Source of the DNA: Raphanus sativus
Taxonomy: Eukaryota > Streptophyta > Magnoliopsida > Brassicales > Brassicaceae
NCBI RefSeq assembly: GCF_000801105.2
Contig: NC_079514.1
Coordinates: 13,184,293-13,248,292, forward strand
Length of the DNA stretch: 64,000 nucleotides
Direction: 5' to 3'
Shown in pieces: positions 1 to 10,609 of the stretch; position 1 is the first letter of the stretch, and each line of letters begins with the position of its first letter. Made by a program: the position numbers and the translations under genes. The notes beneath the pieces were generated by a model, which had not been told where the DNA came from, made no database searches, and was given only the letters and a program-made list of their open reading frames with translations.

Positions 1-1255
1 ATCCCTTCATGGAGCGTACTTCTGCTATCCATGTCAAACGCATCGCTGATGATCCCCAAGACCGTAAGTTTCTCTTATCTAATTGTATATGTGTAAAGTT
101 TTTTTTTTTAGTTTTTATGTGTAAAAAAAGGAAACTATTTTGTGGAAAATGGTGCAGAGGTTAGTGACTCTGTGCTTGTCCTTGAGAACCCTGAGGGGAG
201 AAAGAGGATAAACAGAGCTGTTTGGGGTCCTTTGAACCAGACCATTGTTAGTGGTGGTGAAGATGCTATTCTCAGGATCTGGGACGCTGAGGTAATTTCA
301 AAACTTTTGGTTAACTTAAGCATTTATAGTACTGATTCCATTGTTTGTTGCTAGACTGGAAAGCTGCTCAAGGAAACGGATAAGGAAGTGGGTCACAAGC
401 AGACAATCACATCGCTCTGTAAATCAGCTGATGATTCTCACTTCCTTACAGGTTCACTTGACAAAACGGCAAAGGTAATGTGTTCCTCCTCTCTTTTCCT
501 TCTATCCGTTGTTTCAAAGTTATTCATGTCCTGATAGATAAGAGTGTTTCTTTTCCTTCTATCCGTTGTTTCAAAGTTATTCATGTCCTGATAGATAAGA
601 GTGTTTTAATTGTTTCAGCTGTGGGACATGAGAACGTTGACTCTTATTAAGACTTACACTTCAGGTGTGCCCGTAAATGCTGTCTCCATGTCTCCACTTC
701 TCGACCATGTATGTAGTAATGCGTCTAACAAGTTTAGAATTTGATTCTGAAAAAAATCAATGTTCTCTTTGTGATATGTTTTGTTTCTTCTCTCTCTCTC
801 TTCCTTAGGTTGTGATTGGAGGTGGTCAAGATGCATCAGCTGTGACGACCACTGATCATCGTGCTGGGAATTTCGAGGCTAAGTTTTATGACAAGGTTTG
901 TGTTATTTTATCAGAGGCTTTTACTTGAAATTTGCAATCAGGAACATAAATAGATGTATAACTGTGTTTGGTTTTGTATAACGATATATATAGATTCTGC
1001 AAGAGGAGATTGGTGGTGTGAAAGGTCACTTTGGACCTATCAATGCTTTGGCATTCAACCCTGATGGAAGGAGGTAGAGTAAACATTATCTAATTCTTTA
1101 CATAATGATGAGTTTTAGGGGTTTTGTTTTTTTTTTTTGGTTGTGTTACTGAGTTTGTGAACTTTCTTTTTCTTTGCAGTTTCTCTAGTGGAGGTGAAGA
1201 TGGTTACGTTAGATTACATCATTTTGACTCTGATTACTTCAACATCAAGATTTAG
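1..1255 (+). CDS. TIF3I1: eIF3 subunit i (TIF3I/TRIP-1 type WD40 protein), 3' part
   Basis: Subunit i of translation initiation factor 3, a seven-bladed WD40 propeller acting in cytosolic 43S preinitiation complexes. The window opens inside the gene. Exons read by hand: 1-63, 158-291, 355-474, 619-708, 809-895, 994-1073, 1180-1255 (stop TAG 1253-1255); all introns are GT-AG and the phases close. WD signatures are visible: ILRIWDAE at the end of the second exon, SGSLDKTAK-like text in the third, LWDMRTL opening the fourth. The C-terminus GGEDGYVRLHHFDSDYF followed by NIKI is the characteristic eIF3i end. The intron after 474 contains a 57-bp tandem duplication. The next gene, PBB, is convergent. 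I associate this gene with Arabidopsis AT2G46280/AT2G46290 (memory). The N-terminal part lies outside the window. Confidence 0.93.
493..606. repeat. 57-bp tandem duplication in an eIF3i intron
   Basis: Two adjacent copies (493-549 and 550-606) of a 57-bp T-rich segment, essentially identical by eye, lie in the intron between exons 355-474 and 619-708. The intron keeps its GT (475) and its TTTCAG acceptor (ending 618). Confidence 0.9.
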
Positions 1256-1483
1256 ATCGTTTTGAAACAAATCTCTCAATCGGTTACTCTCTTTTCAACA
1301 TCAGAATGGTTTCATGTACTACCGATACTTCCATGGTGCTAATTTATGAAGCATTTGGATTTTTGCTCGGATCTTTAGATTTTGCACATTTCTTACTTTT
1401 TGGATTACAAATTATAAATCCTGAGATTTTTTTGGACTCCCATTCTATTGTGTTCTTGATGAGTTCTTCAGATATGTGATAAA

Positions 1484-3390
1484 GGCCCTGTTCGTTTCGT
1501 GAACTGGATGAGAATTCCAGACGCAGCATCTGTACGCAGTAATTGGATGCAGCAATCAGATATCGTTCGTTCGCGATTCTGTAAATTTTGGATCATGCGT
1601 CTGGAAACTGTATTTAGATGCAGTTTTGTTCGTTTTGTATTCTATATTTTTGAATATAGATGAGTTTTATGTCAAATGACCAAAAACTCCTTATCTTTTC
1701 TTTTGGTCTAAACATATATATAACTATATCTAAAAGTGAAACTAACTTGTAGAAAAAATATATTTAACTACAAATAAAATTGAGATAAATAAAAATGAAC
1801 ATTAAATTCAATTTTTCATTTTAAAAAAAAAATAAAACAACTAAATTTTCATATATTAACCTGTAAAAAGTTTTGTTTAACTGCAAATAAAATAAACATA
1901 AATAAAAATAAATATCAAATTCAATTTTTCATGATTTATAACATTATAAAGTAACAATAATAAACACTAAAGTCTATTTTCATGTTTTACAACAATGATA
2001 ACATCAAACTCAAATGACTTTTACACAAAATATTTAACTAAGTCTCAGAAAATTTGATTCTCGGATTTTGGCAGGAAAAACTCGATTTTCGGGTTTTGGC
2101 CAGAAAACTCGGTTTTTGGGTTTTGGCGAAAAACTTGGTTTTGGGTTTTGGCCGGAAAACCTGATTTTTCGGTTTTGGCGGGAAAACTCGATTTTCCGGT
2201 TTTGGCGGGAAAACTCGATTTTCCGGTTTTGGCGGGAAAACTTAATTTTTTGGTTTTGGCGGGAAAACTCGGTTTTCGGGTTTTGGCCGGAAACTCAGTT
2301 TTCGGGTTTTGGCGGGAAAATTCGGTTTTCGGATTTTGGCCGGGAACTCGATTTTCCGGTTTTGGCCGAAAAACTTGGTTTTCCGATTTTTGTGGGAAAA
2401 TTCGATTTTCGGGTTTTGGCCGGAAAACTCGGTTTTTGGGTTTTGGTGGGGAAACTCGGTTTTCGGGTTTTGGCTGAAAACTCAGTTTTCGAGTTTTGGC
2501 CGAAAACTCGATTTTCGGATTTTGGCCGAGAAACTCAGATTTTCCGGTTTTGGCCGAAAAACTCGATTTTCTAATTTTGGTGGGAAAATTCGGTTTTCGG
2601 GTTTTGGAGGGAAAACTTAGTTTTTTAGTTATGGCGAGAAAAATCGTTTTTTCGGGTTTTGGCGGGAAAACTCGATTTCCCGGTTTTGGCGGGAAAACTC
2701 GATTTTCCGGTTTTGGCGGGAAAACTCAATTTTTTTTGTTTTAGCGGGAAAATGCAATTTTTTGGTTTTGGCGGGAAAACTCGGTTTTCGGGTTTTGGCC
2801 GAAAAACTCGATTTTCCGATTTTGACGAAAAAAACTCGATTTTCCGATTTTGGTGGAAAAAATCGATTTTCTGATTTTGGCGGAAAAACTCGATTTTCTG
2901 GTTTTGGCCGAAAAACTCGGTTTTCCGGTTTTGGTCGAAAAACTTGATTTTCCGATTTTGGTGGGAAAACTCGTTTTCCGGTTTTGGCCGAAAAATTCAG
3001 TTTTCCAATTTTGGTGGAAAAACTCGGTTTTCGGTTTTGGTGGGAAAACTCGATTTTTTGGTTTTTCGGTTTTGGGGGAAAATTTGGTTATCTGAGAAAG
3101 AGAGAGAGATTTGCTTTGACGGGGAGAAAAAAAATTAGGTTTAGAAATCAGGTAAAACTTTATAATTCATAGGATAAATTAAGGGTATTATTGACTTTTA
3201 ACACTTTTGGATGAGTTTACTGTTTCTGGAAACGTTTGAAAACTGCATCCAGAAATCCTGAAAAATCTGGATGAGTTATGAATATACATCTGGATGCTGC
3301 GTCCAACTTAACCTCCTATTTCGTATCAAACGAACATCGGTCCGCATCTGCATCTGGATGCCGCGTCCAGATCACGAAACGAACAGGGCC
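1484..3390. mobile_element. Non-autonomous TIR DNA transposon carrying a minisatellite
   Basis: The left end GGCCCTGTTCGTTTCGTGA (from 1484) is matched by its exact reverse complement at 3372-3390. Subterminal regions also correspond in inverted orientation: both ends carry multiple copies of a CTGGATGC / GCATCCAG-type motif (left about 1500-1640, right about 3205-3370), giving imperfect long terminal inverted repeats. There is no transposase-like ORF. The GGCCCTGTTYG terminus resembles PIF/Harbinger (Tourist) ends, but the flanking 3-mers (AAA / TTA, or TAA / TAT if one more base is included) do not form a clean TWA duplication, so the superfamily is tentative. The element lies between the convergent eIF3i and PBB genes. 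Confidence 0.75.
2048..3087. repeat. 27-bp minisatellite array inside the TIR element
   Basis: About 1.04 kb of diverged tandem units; a typical unit is GGTTTTGGCGGGAAAACTCG followed by ATTTTCC (27 bp), so roughly 38 copies. Variants replace GGCGGG with GGCCGA or GGTGGG, and some units differ by 1-2 bases. Because 27 is a multiple of three and most units lack stops, long low-complexity ORFs appear in several frames (repeating K-T-R-F-S-G-F-G). They have no sign of being real genes. Confidence 0.9.
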
Positions 3391-3994
3391 TTATTATTAC
3401 GAACCTGAAGCTAGAACAGAATCAAGGAGGAAGACATTATCGGTTTGAGATATATTTTGGTAACTTGTCGTATATCAACTCCAGGGAAAAAGATCACTCT
3501 AACTAGCTATTCATTGAGCTGATATGTGCGAGCTAAAATGTATTCTCAAACAATGGTATCAGACCTGTATGACATTCTCTCTGTGAATTAAGATTTTACC
3601 AATTTTAATGTTGTAGCAAAGCTCTTAGAGCGTTCTCCATGCTCTCTCCACTGAAAGTTACAGAAACATAAAGCTAACTTTCCAAGCTACGTAACTATAG
3701 CTAACTTTATGAAACATGTGCTTAGGTTATGCACCTCATGTATATACTCAAATGCAAAGTAAATAAGCGGTAATTTGCGGAACGATTCGATTCGGTTTGG
3801 AAATGTAATTAGCTTTTAAGAAAATTTCGGAGTCTCATGAGAGTGGAATCCTAAAAAGATGGGGACAGAGCCACAAGATTTGGAATGATCCTTAAAAACA
3901 TTTCATTGGTAAAGAAAGACAAGACTGATATGTTTGATCAAAAAAAAAAAAAGACAAGACTGATATGTCTCTCACGCACACTACGCTTCTTCAT
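3391..3994. other. Intergenic, 3' side of PBB
   Basis: AT-rich sequence between the TIR element and the PBB stop codon. The part next to 3994 should hold the PBB 3' UTR. No other gene seen. Confidence 0.6.
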
Positions 3995-6033
3995 TTACTC
4001 TTCCATAGCTTCACCCACTTCTGTAATTTCAACTCGCTCCATCAATGGGGTGATCTTGGTGCGAAGAACCTCTGTTTACAATATACACAAATCAACTCAA
4101 GTGAGAACCAATGGTATTGAAGCTGGTATTAAACCAGGATGTTACAAGTAGACTAAAGCCGAGACTAGCAATACTGGCTCAAATAAGGATCCCTTGAGAG
4201 CTTTATCATGTTGTGTTTGATCAAGTAAAAAGAGAGGAAGAGAATAGCTTTACCGGTTTTCTTGGTGAACGAATAGCCTTTGCTGCTGACATAGGTTCTT
4301 GGGTTTGGTTCCATGTAGTTCCTCAGATATTCCTTGTTCCCCTGTTTACCAATACGAAGTGTCAGATAACAAGCAACAAACAAGACAGAAGAAATGCAAA
4401 AGAGCTCGATTTGAGTACTAATGGAAAGGGTGTTTTGCATTATATCTAATGGTAATGCAAAGAGTTGGGTTTTGCTTTGTACTAATGGCGATTTACTAGA
4501 ATGTCTATGATATGATATACTATGATGAGTAACACATGCTGACAAGTGGGAGTTTAGTAGATTAATCGCAAGTAATCAGACAAAGAAGTGTGAAGACAAA
4601 CCTTAGTGATAACGCAGATGTCCACGTTGCTACCACTACCCAGGTCGTTGAATATACCAGAGCAAATGGCCTCAGCGACCAGCTTAATTCCTTCATCCCT
4701 CTATAGAGGATATTGTAGCAAGAAAACAGATAAGAGGGAAGAAAAGAATACATCTGAAAACAGAAAGATGAATGTTCCTGCTTTTACTTACGGTTAGACC
4801 TTCTTTGTACTTTGCCTCAAACACAGACATAGCAGCAAGAGACCCAGAACCCATTGTAGCGAATGGTAGAGTGTCCGTTGAACCGTGTGGGTATATCTGT
4901 GTTTTAGTCAAAGGTGATATGAATAACAACAAAACAAACAAGCAAACAAATAACTCTTTCAGTAGAAAACAGAAGTTGGAAATTTAAAACTTACAGTATG
5001 AAGATGAGGACCAGTGATGTCAACTCCACCAAGGACAAGAGCAGCTGAGACATGACCTTGATAGCTGGATGAAGGACAGTGGTTAAGTCACCTATCTTTC
5101 TTTTAACTCTTGATATATGGAGGAGATATAAGAAAAAAAAAGAGTACCTGAAAAGGTGTTTTTTGAGAAGGGTCAAAGCAGTGATAACCCGAGAGTCTCG
5201 GCCAGTCTGGTAACGATGCAACCGCAGCTGTGAGCTGACCATATCTGAACAATGAGACATAAACAAAGATAACTAAAGCATCAAATTCATGAAGCAACGC
5301 ATTATGTCAATTAGATATTCTGACAGAGAACAAAATCTTCCACAAATGAAGTTAGAAAGGACATTACCAGTGACAGCTTCAGTGTCAGCAGCGGTTCCAG
5401 CACCACAGCAATAAATGTTAGGAGCCATGTAGTGAATTTTCTCACAATTCTTATCAGCAACAATAGGCCCTTCAGTTGCTCGGGTATCCGCACCTAGTAT
5501 CACACCGTCCTATAACAAACACACAAAAATTAAAATTAGTGTTATACAGCTACCAGCCTACCACAATCATTTACTGAAAAAAAAGTGATTACACGAGAAT
5601 ACAAATGTCTTCACATGATGTGTAATTGATGTGCTCTAAACTAGAAGGAGAGGCCGAGCCAATAGAAAAACAGGCACCACTTCATTGGCACTAGAAAGCG
5701 TTGTACTTATTCACTAATCAAACTCTACAGACATCTTTTTTTTCTTTGTTTCCACATTACAAATAAAAATCCAATGCATATCAACACAGTAATAACAAAA
5801 AAAAAGAGAGAGAGAAGACTACAACATGATTAGTTAAAATTAGGCTAGAACAATCATGTATACGCAAAGAGACAGTAGAGGAGAAGGAAAAAAGGAGAGA
5901 CCTTGAAGATCAAACCGACGATGGTGGTTCCGGTCTTCAAAAAGGAGGGAGCTTTAAGACCCTTTTGTATAAGCATATCGTTTCGCTTGCACAGATCGAA
6001 GCTGAACCCACCCTTTGGCGGAACTTCCGACAT
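3995..6033 (-). CDS. PBB1: 20S proteasome subunit beta type-7 (beta-2, PBB)
   Basis: Trypsin-like catalytic beta-2 subunit of the 20S proteasome (cytosol and nucleus). Eight exons on the minus strand: 5902-6033, 5368-5509, 5148-5244, 4995-5064, 4792-4896, 4602-4700, 4254-4341, 3995-4071; 810 nt, 269 aa, close to the family length. A propeptide of about 35 residues ends K-T-G before TTIVG, so Thr36 becomes the N-terminal nucleophile. Asp17 and Lys33 of the mature numbering are present (GADTRAT; NCEKI). The start [19 protein letters not shown] is the usual PBB N-terminus. The UTR appears to carry an intron: donor near 6201 (minus strand CCAG/GTATAC), acceptor TTAGCAG just before the ATG. Spliced end: [20 protein letters not shown]. 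The symbol PBB1 rather than PBB2 rests on the neighbouring gene order. Confidence 0.95.
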
Positions 6034-6379
6034 TTTTTTTTCTGCTAACAATGGAGTAAAGTAATTTAAGCATCGAACAGTGTTACCCCCAGCCAGATCG
6101 GATCGACAACATGGAAAACCGAGTGGTGGAGGTTTTACCGAAATCGAGAAAGAGAGATCTCAAGATAAAAAGAATGTGTGAGTATGAATTGAGTGGTATA
6201 CCTGGACACGACGAACTCTGCTCGAATCGGAAACGAAAGTAGAAGACGACGGGAAAGAGAGAGCTAGAGCTTTTTTTTTTTTTTTGCTTCGTTCAATAAC
6301 GGAGAGAGAGAGCTGAAGCTAAGAATAAAGAGGAGACCTTTCTTCTTCTCCAATTAACCTTGAGATGCCCAATTTACAC

Positions 6380-8099
6380 TTATGGGCCCTTTCTTCCTTC
6401 TTGTTGAGCCCATCTTTTCATTTACTTTCGTACCAAAATACGGTGACGGGACGGGTATTGAACTGGGTATTACATATCCAGACCCAAAACCTTAATTGAT
6501 ATCCGAAAACAACCCAACATATGAAAAGTTTAGTTTTATATTTATATTTAACCGAAAGGAGCTTCCACAAATATGTCAAACTTATTATATTTTGCATTAA
6601 TAAAAGGTGTTTTTTAAATCTATGAACAATAATCAGATTGATGACAAAAAGATAATAAGCAGATTAATATCTTTATTTTTTCAAAATTTTATCTCCAACT
6701 TATTAATTGTCCAATCTATTAAATTTTTTTTTTTAAAACTAATTAAGTTAATGGTAGTTTTTAAGGACAAAAAACCTTTAACAATGAAGAATTTGGTTCT
6801 TTCAAAATCTAAAAAAAAATAATCCTGATCTCAAATAACCAAATCCAAATTAAAAATATTCAAACATGTAAAAATATCCAAACAGATTCTATTTCCAATA
6901 TCAAAATACCTCAAAACTCATAGTTTCTGATCCAAACCCAAACGTTTATGCCTATTTTCATACTATCGTTTAAAACCGTACCAGAGCAGAACTAGATAAC
7001 TATTTTAATATGGTTCAATATACTAGGATTGGGCTGAATTTGGTTTACAAAATTTATATTTATTATTTTTAAACAAATTTATAAGTAAATATAGTAAATA
7101 TCATACATTACATGGATATATAAGTTAAATATATATATTTTTAAACACAATGTGTAAGTATCATACATTACATGGATAGATAAGTTAAATATATTTTTTT
7201 AAACACAATGTGTAAATATAAATTATCTTATACATAATTATTTTCTATAATATAAATAAATAAAATTTTAAAACGTATTATAGCAAAATTTATAAATAAA
7301 AGAAAAAAACATATTGCGAAGGAGGTTATCTATTTGATTACTTCATATTGTTATTTGGTTATACGTAACTCGAAACTATTAGTAAGTAATAAATATTAAT
7401 AACAAAATAAAATGTATTAAACATATCACTATTGAATAAGAGAAATAAAAATAATATTATAGAGTTAAACATATATAATATTAAAATGGAAATTATATAA
7501 TTAAAACATTTGTAATAATATCAAAAACATTTATAAAATGGAAAAATATCTGCATAGATGTACATTTTAAAATTTAGTATATCTTTTAAACAGAGTAATC
7601 TTTCAAATAGTCTTTTTAAAAATTTGTCACAAAAAGAGGTTTTTAATAAAATGACCAAAAGAAATCTCATTAATCCAAAAATAATCTAACACATCTTTAT
7701 TTAAAAAATAAAATATACATGATTAAACTGAACTTATATAGTTACTACAAAACCAATCTCACTACATTCGTAATAAGTGTTCTCACATCTTTATTGTCTT
7801 CTCAAAGTTGAAAATTACCATCACCACATGTTCTCTCTTTTACTAACAAAAGATGAAACCATTAAAATTTTAAGACAATTTCCGATGGACCCGGTCAACT
7901 GTAACTACGGTCAAAATTGCAAAATTCCTTATAAATATAAAACTTACTCCTTCCCTAATTTCTCCAAATCACTATTTTCTTCCCTTTAGTATTTTTTTCA
8001 CCGTTACCATAAAAACCACTCAAGAAACGCAAAAAAAAACAATAAGCAATTAAATCAATTAGTTACCGCAGTTAAAAAACGAAAACCATCACATTCACA
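6380..8099. other. AT-rich intergenic region
   Basis: Strongly AT-rich spacer between the divergent PBB and secreted-protein genes; no credible ORF. It contains a 60-bp tandem duplication (7099-7217). A TATA-like TATAAATATAA lies near 7930, about 170 bp before the ATG at 8100. Confidence 0.6.
7099..7217. repeat. 60-bp tandem duplication
   Basis: Two consecutive near-identical copies beginning TATCATACATTACATGGATA at 7099 and 7159, differing by a few bases. Confidence 0.85.
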
Positions 8100-8825
8100 A
8101 TGACCCTTCGCCTCCTATCTCTCGTCGTCGCCGCCTTGGCCATTACCGCCGTATTCGCTGCCGATCCTCCGGCACCAGCAGAAGCGCCAAAAGCTAACGG
8201 CAACCAAACGGAAGCGCCTAAAGCTAACGGCAACCAAAACGGAGCGCCAAAAACTAACGGCAACCAAACGGAAGCGCCGAAAGCTAACGGCAACCAAAAC
8301 GGAGCGCCTAAAGCTAACGAAAACCAAAACGGAGCGCCGAAAGCCAACGGCGACAAAACCTCAACATCTCCTTCTCCCGCCGCCGCAGCATCGCCAAAAT
8401 CAACCCCTGCACCACCGCCAAAAACAACCGCCGCACCACCGCCAAAAACAACCGCCGCGTCACCGCAAAAATCAACCGCCTCGGCCCCAACCTCGCCGCC
8501 TACAGCCTCTTCTCCGACCAACGCCAAGAAGAACTCAACCGTCACTCCAAGCTCTTCTCCATCTTCAGGTGGTGGCGGAACTCCGGCTTCAAGTCCCGAC
8601 TCAAGCTCCGGCGATAGCTCCGAAGGTCCCACCAGCTCATCTGACTCACCCTCCGCCTCGTCTCCACCGTCTCCTACGCCAGACATGTCTCCGACGTCGT
8701 CCTCTGATGAAGGACCCGCTAGTGAAGGCCCCGAAGCGTCAGCTCCGACGGATAGAGCCTCATCGCTCAAGATCTCTGTCTGCGGATCCGTTCTCGCCGC
8801 CGTTGCATGGTTCTTGTTCATATAA
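8100..8825 (+). CDS. Secreted Pro/Ala/Ser-rich arabinogalactan-type protein, probable GPI anchor
   Basis: Single-exon 241-aa protein. A signal peptide (MTLRLLSLVVAALAITAVFA) is followed by a repeat region (about residues 25-85) of six or seven decapeptides of the form EAPKANGNQT/N, coded by a 30-bp minisatellite. Next come Pro-rich stretches (APPPKTT, SPPSPTP) and a Ser/Pro/Asp/Glu-rich part with many Ala-Pro, Ser-Pro and Thr-Pro dipeptides, the usual substrates for proline hydroxylation and arabinogalactan addition. The end (LKISVCGSVLAAVAWFLFI) is hydrophobic after small residues, fitting a GPI-attachment signal. It is probably a cell-surface wall glycoprotein of the AGP class, but I do not recognise an exact orthologue; the Asn/Lys-rich repeat is unlike classical AGPs. 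The next gene at 9809 has the same layout (signal peptide, disordered acidic middle, hydrophobic tail). Confidence 0.85.
   Translation: MTLRLLSLVVAALAITAVFAADPPAPAEAPKANGNQTEAPKANGNQNGAPKTNGNQTEAPKANGNQNGAPKANENQNGAPKANGDKTSTSPSPAAAASPKSTPAPPPKTTAAPPPKTTAASPQKSTASAPTSPPTASSPTNAKKNSTVTPSSSPSSGGGGTPASSPDSSSGDSSEGPTSSSDSPSASSPPSPTPDMSPTSSSDEGPASEGPEASAPTDRASSLKISVCGSVLAAVAWFLFI
8185..8360 (+). repeat. 30-bp coding minisatellite
   Basis: Tandem 30-bp units (GAAGCGCCAAAAGCTAACGG then CAACCAAACG) encode the APKANGNQ repeat. Copies differ by single bases, so the array is prone to expansion or contraction. Confidence 0.85.
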
Positions 8826-9808
8826 TTATGAAAAAGGGTTACTCTTGGATATTACATTTAAGACACTATTATACGTTTAATATTAATTTTGGCATAGTTT
8901 TAAAAGGTAACTGCACTCCGGTTCGATTTTTAACACGTTATAAAAATCATGCATAGTACGGAGGTTAGGGTTTGATGTTGTAATAAATGTTTAGTGTGTG
9001 TTATTTATGATTAATATGATCATGTAATCTTAGTCGTTATAATAACCATTACATTCTTGTGGTTAAAAGGGTCTTACATTATTATTATTTTTTGGTCAAA
9101 ACAAGAGTCTTATATTATATTTTGTAATTTACATTGATTTTTTATTTGCTAGTACATCTTCTAGTACTGACAACAATGCGGAAGATCCATGATATAACAA
9201 TTTACACGAGATCTTAAAATAGGGTTAGAAGTTAGAACTAGAACTACACACTACCATAAATATAAAGAGAACCATATAATATACTTCGACACCAAAAAGC
9301 TAGTTAGCAGAAAAAAAAACACCAAAAAGCTAAAATTAATTAGCTTGTGAAATATACTTCAACACCAAAAAGTTAAAAATTATATACTTTTACTGTATAT
9401 ATACTATACATACATGAAGCTCATAAAGACGTTTGATGTACAAATGGGTTTGTTGTTTAAAATTATCAAATAAATCCATATAAAACAAACAATTAGTTAG
9501 AATTACCTTAACAATACTCGAAAATAGTTAAACCAAAATGTATATATAAAGAAAAAAGTAGCTCATGTACTCACATGGGGGTTAAAACCGCAACCGTAAA
9601 TAGTAAGCCACCTATTAATAAACACTAAACCAAACAAGTTTAAATTCTCAATCTCCATTTCCCTTTCTCTTCAATTCTTCTTGAAGAGTTCAATCGATCT
9701 GCTCTGTGACCCTCACATAAAATCACTTTATACACGATCCAAACAAAAGGGGTGACATTCAATCAAAGAGACCAGGAGAACCAAATCAAGACGCAAATAT
9801 ATATTACC
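8826..9808. other. Intergenic and upstream region
   Basis: AT-rich. It contains short repeats of ACACCAAAAAGCTA around 9288-9375 and a TATATATAAAG box near 9540. A CT-rich stretch (9650-9700) probably belongs to the 5' UTR of the gene at 9809. Confidence 0.5.
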
Positions 9809-10183
9809 ATGACGAGTCGTTTTTTTCTCGTCTTCCTTGTGGTAATCTCGACCATCGCTAATGGAACGTTAGCAGCAGATGCTGAAAAACCTCAACCTGT
9901 AGACAACAAATCATCACCAGCAGACAACTCTACAAAGAGCTCGATAGATAGTCTTGGTCCGGCTCAAGATTATCCTGATTATGAAATCCCTGTAGAACTT
10001 GCACCGGACGGTATCGAGGCGGTGGCTGATTACGCGCCCATTAGCCCCAACGGAGGACTTGCACAACCCGAAGCAGAAGTAGATGTTAGAGCCTCGCAGT
10101 CTAGCTCCGCCTCTAGATCTTCTTCAACAGTTTGGACCGTTGTTGTTGCTGTGGCGGGAGGGGCCAGATTGTTTTTCTTTTGA
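9809..10183 (+). CDS. Small secreted, probably GPI-anchored acidic protein
   Basis: 124-aa protein if started at the ATG at 9809. An upstream in-frame ATG at 9752 would place 19 polar residues before the hydrophobic leader, so 9809 is preferred. The signal peptide MTSRFFLVFLVVISTIANG ends near LAADAEK. The mature part is acidic and Pro/Ser-rich (AQDYPDYEIPVELAPDG; YAPISPNGG). The C-terminus is a Ser-rich stretch, then a hydrophobic tail (TVWTVVVAVAGGARLFFF), suggesting a GPI signal or a single membrane anchor. No domain is recognised. Its architecture resembles the gene at 8100; whether the two are related is unclear. Confidence 0.75.
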   Translation: MTSRFFLVFLVVISTIANGTLAADAEKPQPVDNKSSPADNSTKSSIDSLGPAQDYPDYEIPVELAPDGIEAVADYAPISPNGGLAQPEAEVDVRASQSSSASRSSSTVWTVVVAVAGGARLFFF

Positions 10184-10604
10184 AACAGAGGAGATCAAAT
10201 GATGTCTTTGGATTGACCCTATATATAGAGTGCCAACGTGGGATGTTTCTGTATTTGTGTAACGTACGTGGAGATTGATTGTGTGTTGTGTTTCTGATGT
10301 TATTAATTCGATTAAGTCAATTACGACGGATTTTTTCTTAAATACGATTAAAAAAATTAGTTGATAGCTTACCCAGTACCCAGCCATCTAGAGAGGAGTT
10401 GGGTAAAAAACATCAACGAGGAAAATAAAACTTAACTAAGATTTTATGGCCGTCTGATCGGAAGAGATGATAGGATTAGTTCCAAAGCCTCATGGTAACA
10501 AATAAACCAAAATTTGAAATGGTTTTATATAGCTTTAAAATTATAAATATAGAAATCATCCCTCCAAATGTCTAGAGACATAGCAGACGCATTACACATG
10601 TAAC
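10184..10604. other. Intergenic flank of the retrotransposon
   Basis: Probable 3' UTR of the preceding gene, then about 300 bp of AT-rich spacer up to the target-site duplication ATTAC (10605-10609). No gene seen. Confidence 0.5.
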
Positions 10605-10609
10605 ATTAC

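Noticed and set aside
2068..3172. Several overlapping plus-strand ORFs of 60-168 codons rich in F, G, K, R
   Set aside because: They are translations of the 27-bp minisatellite, which stays open in several frames; no start context, leader or domain.
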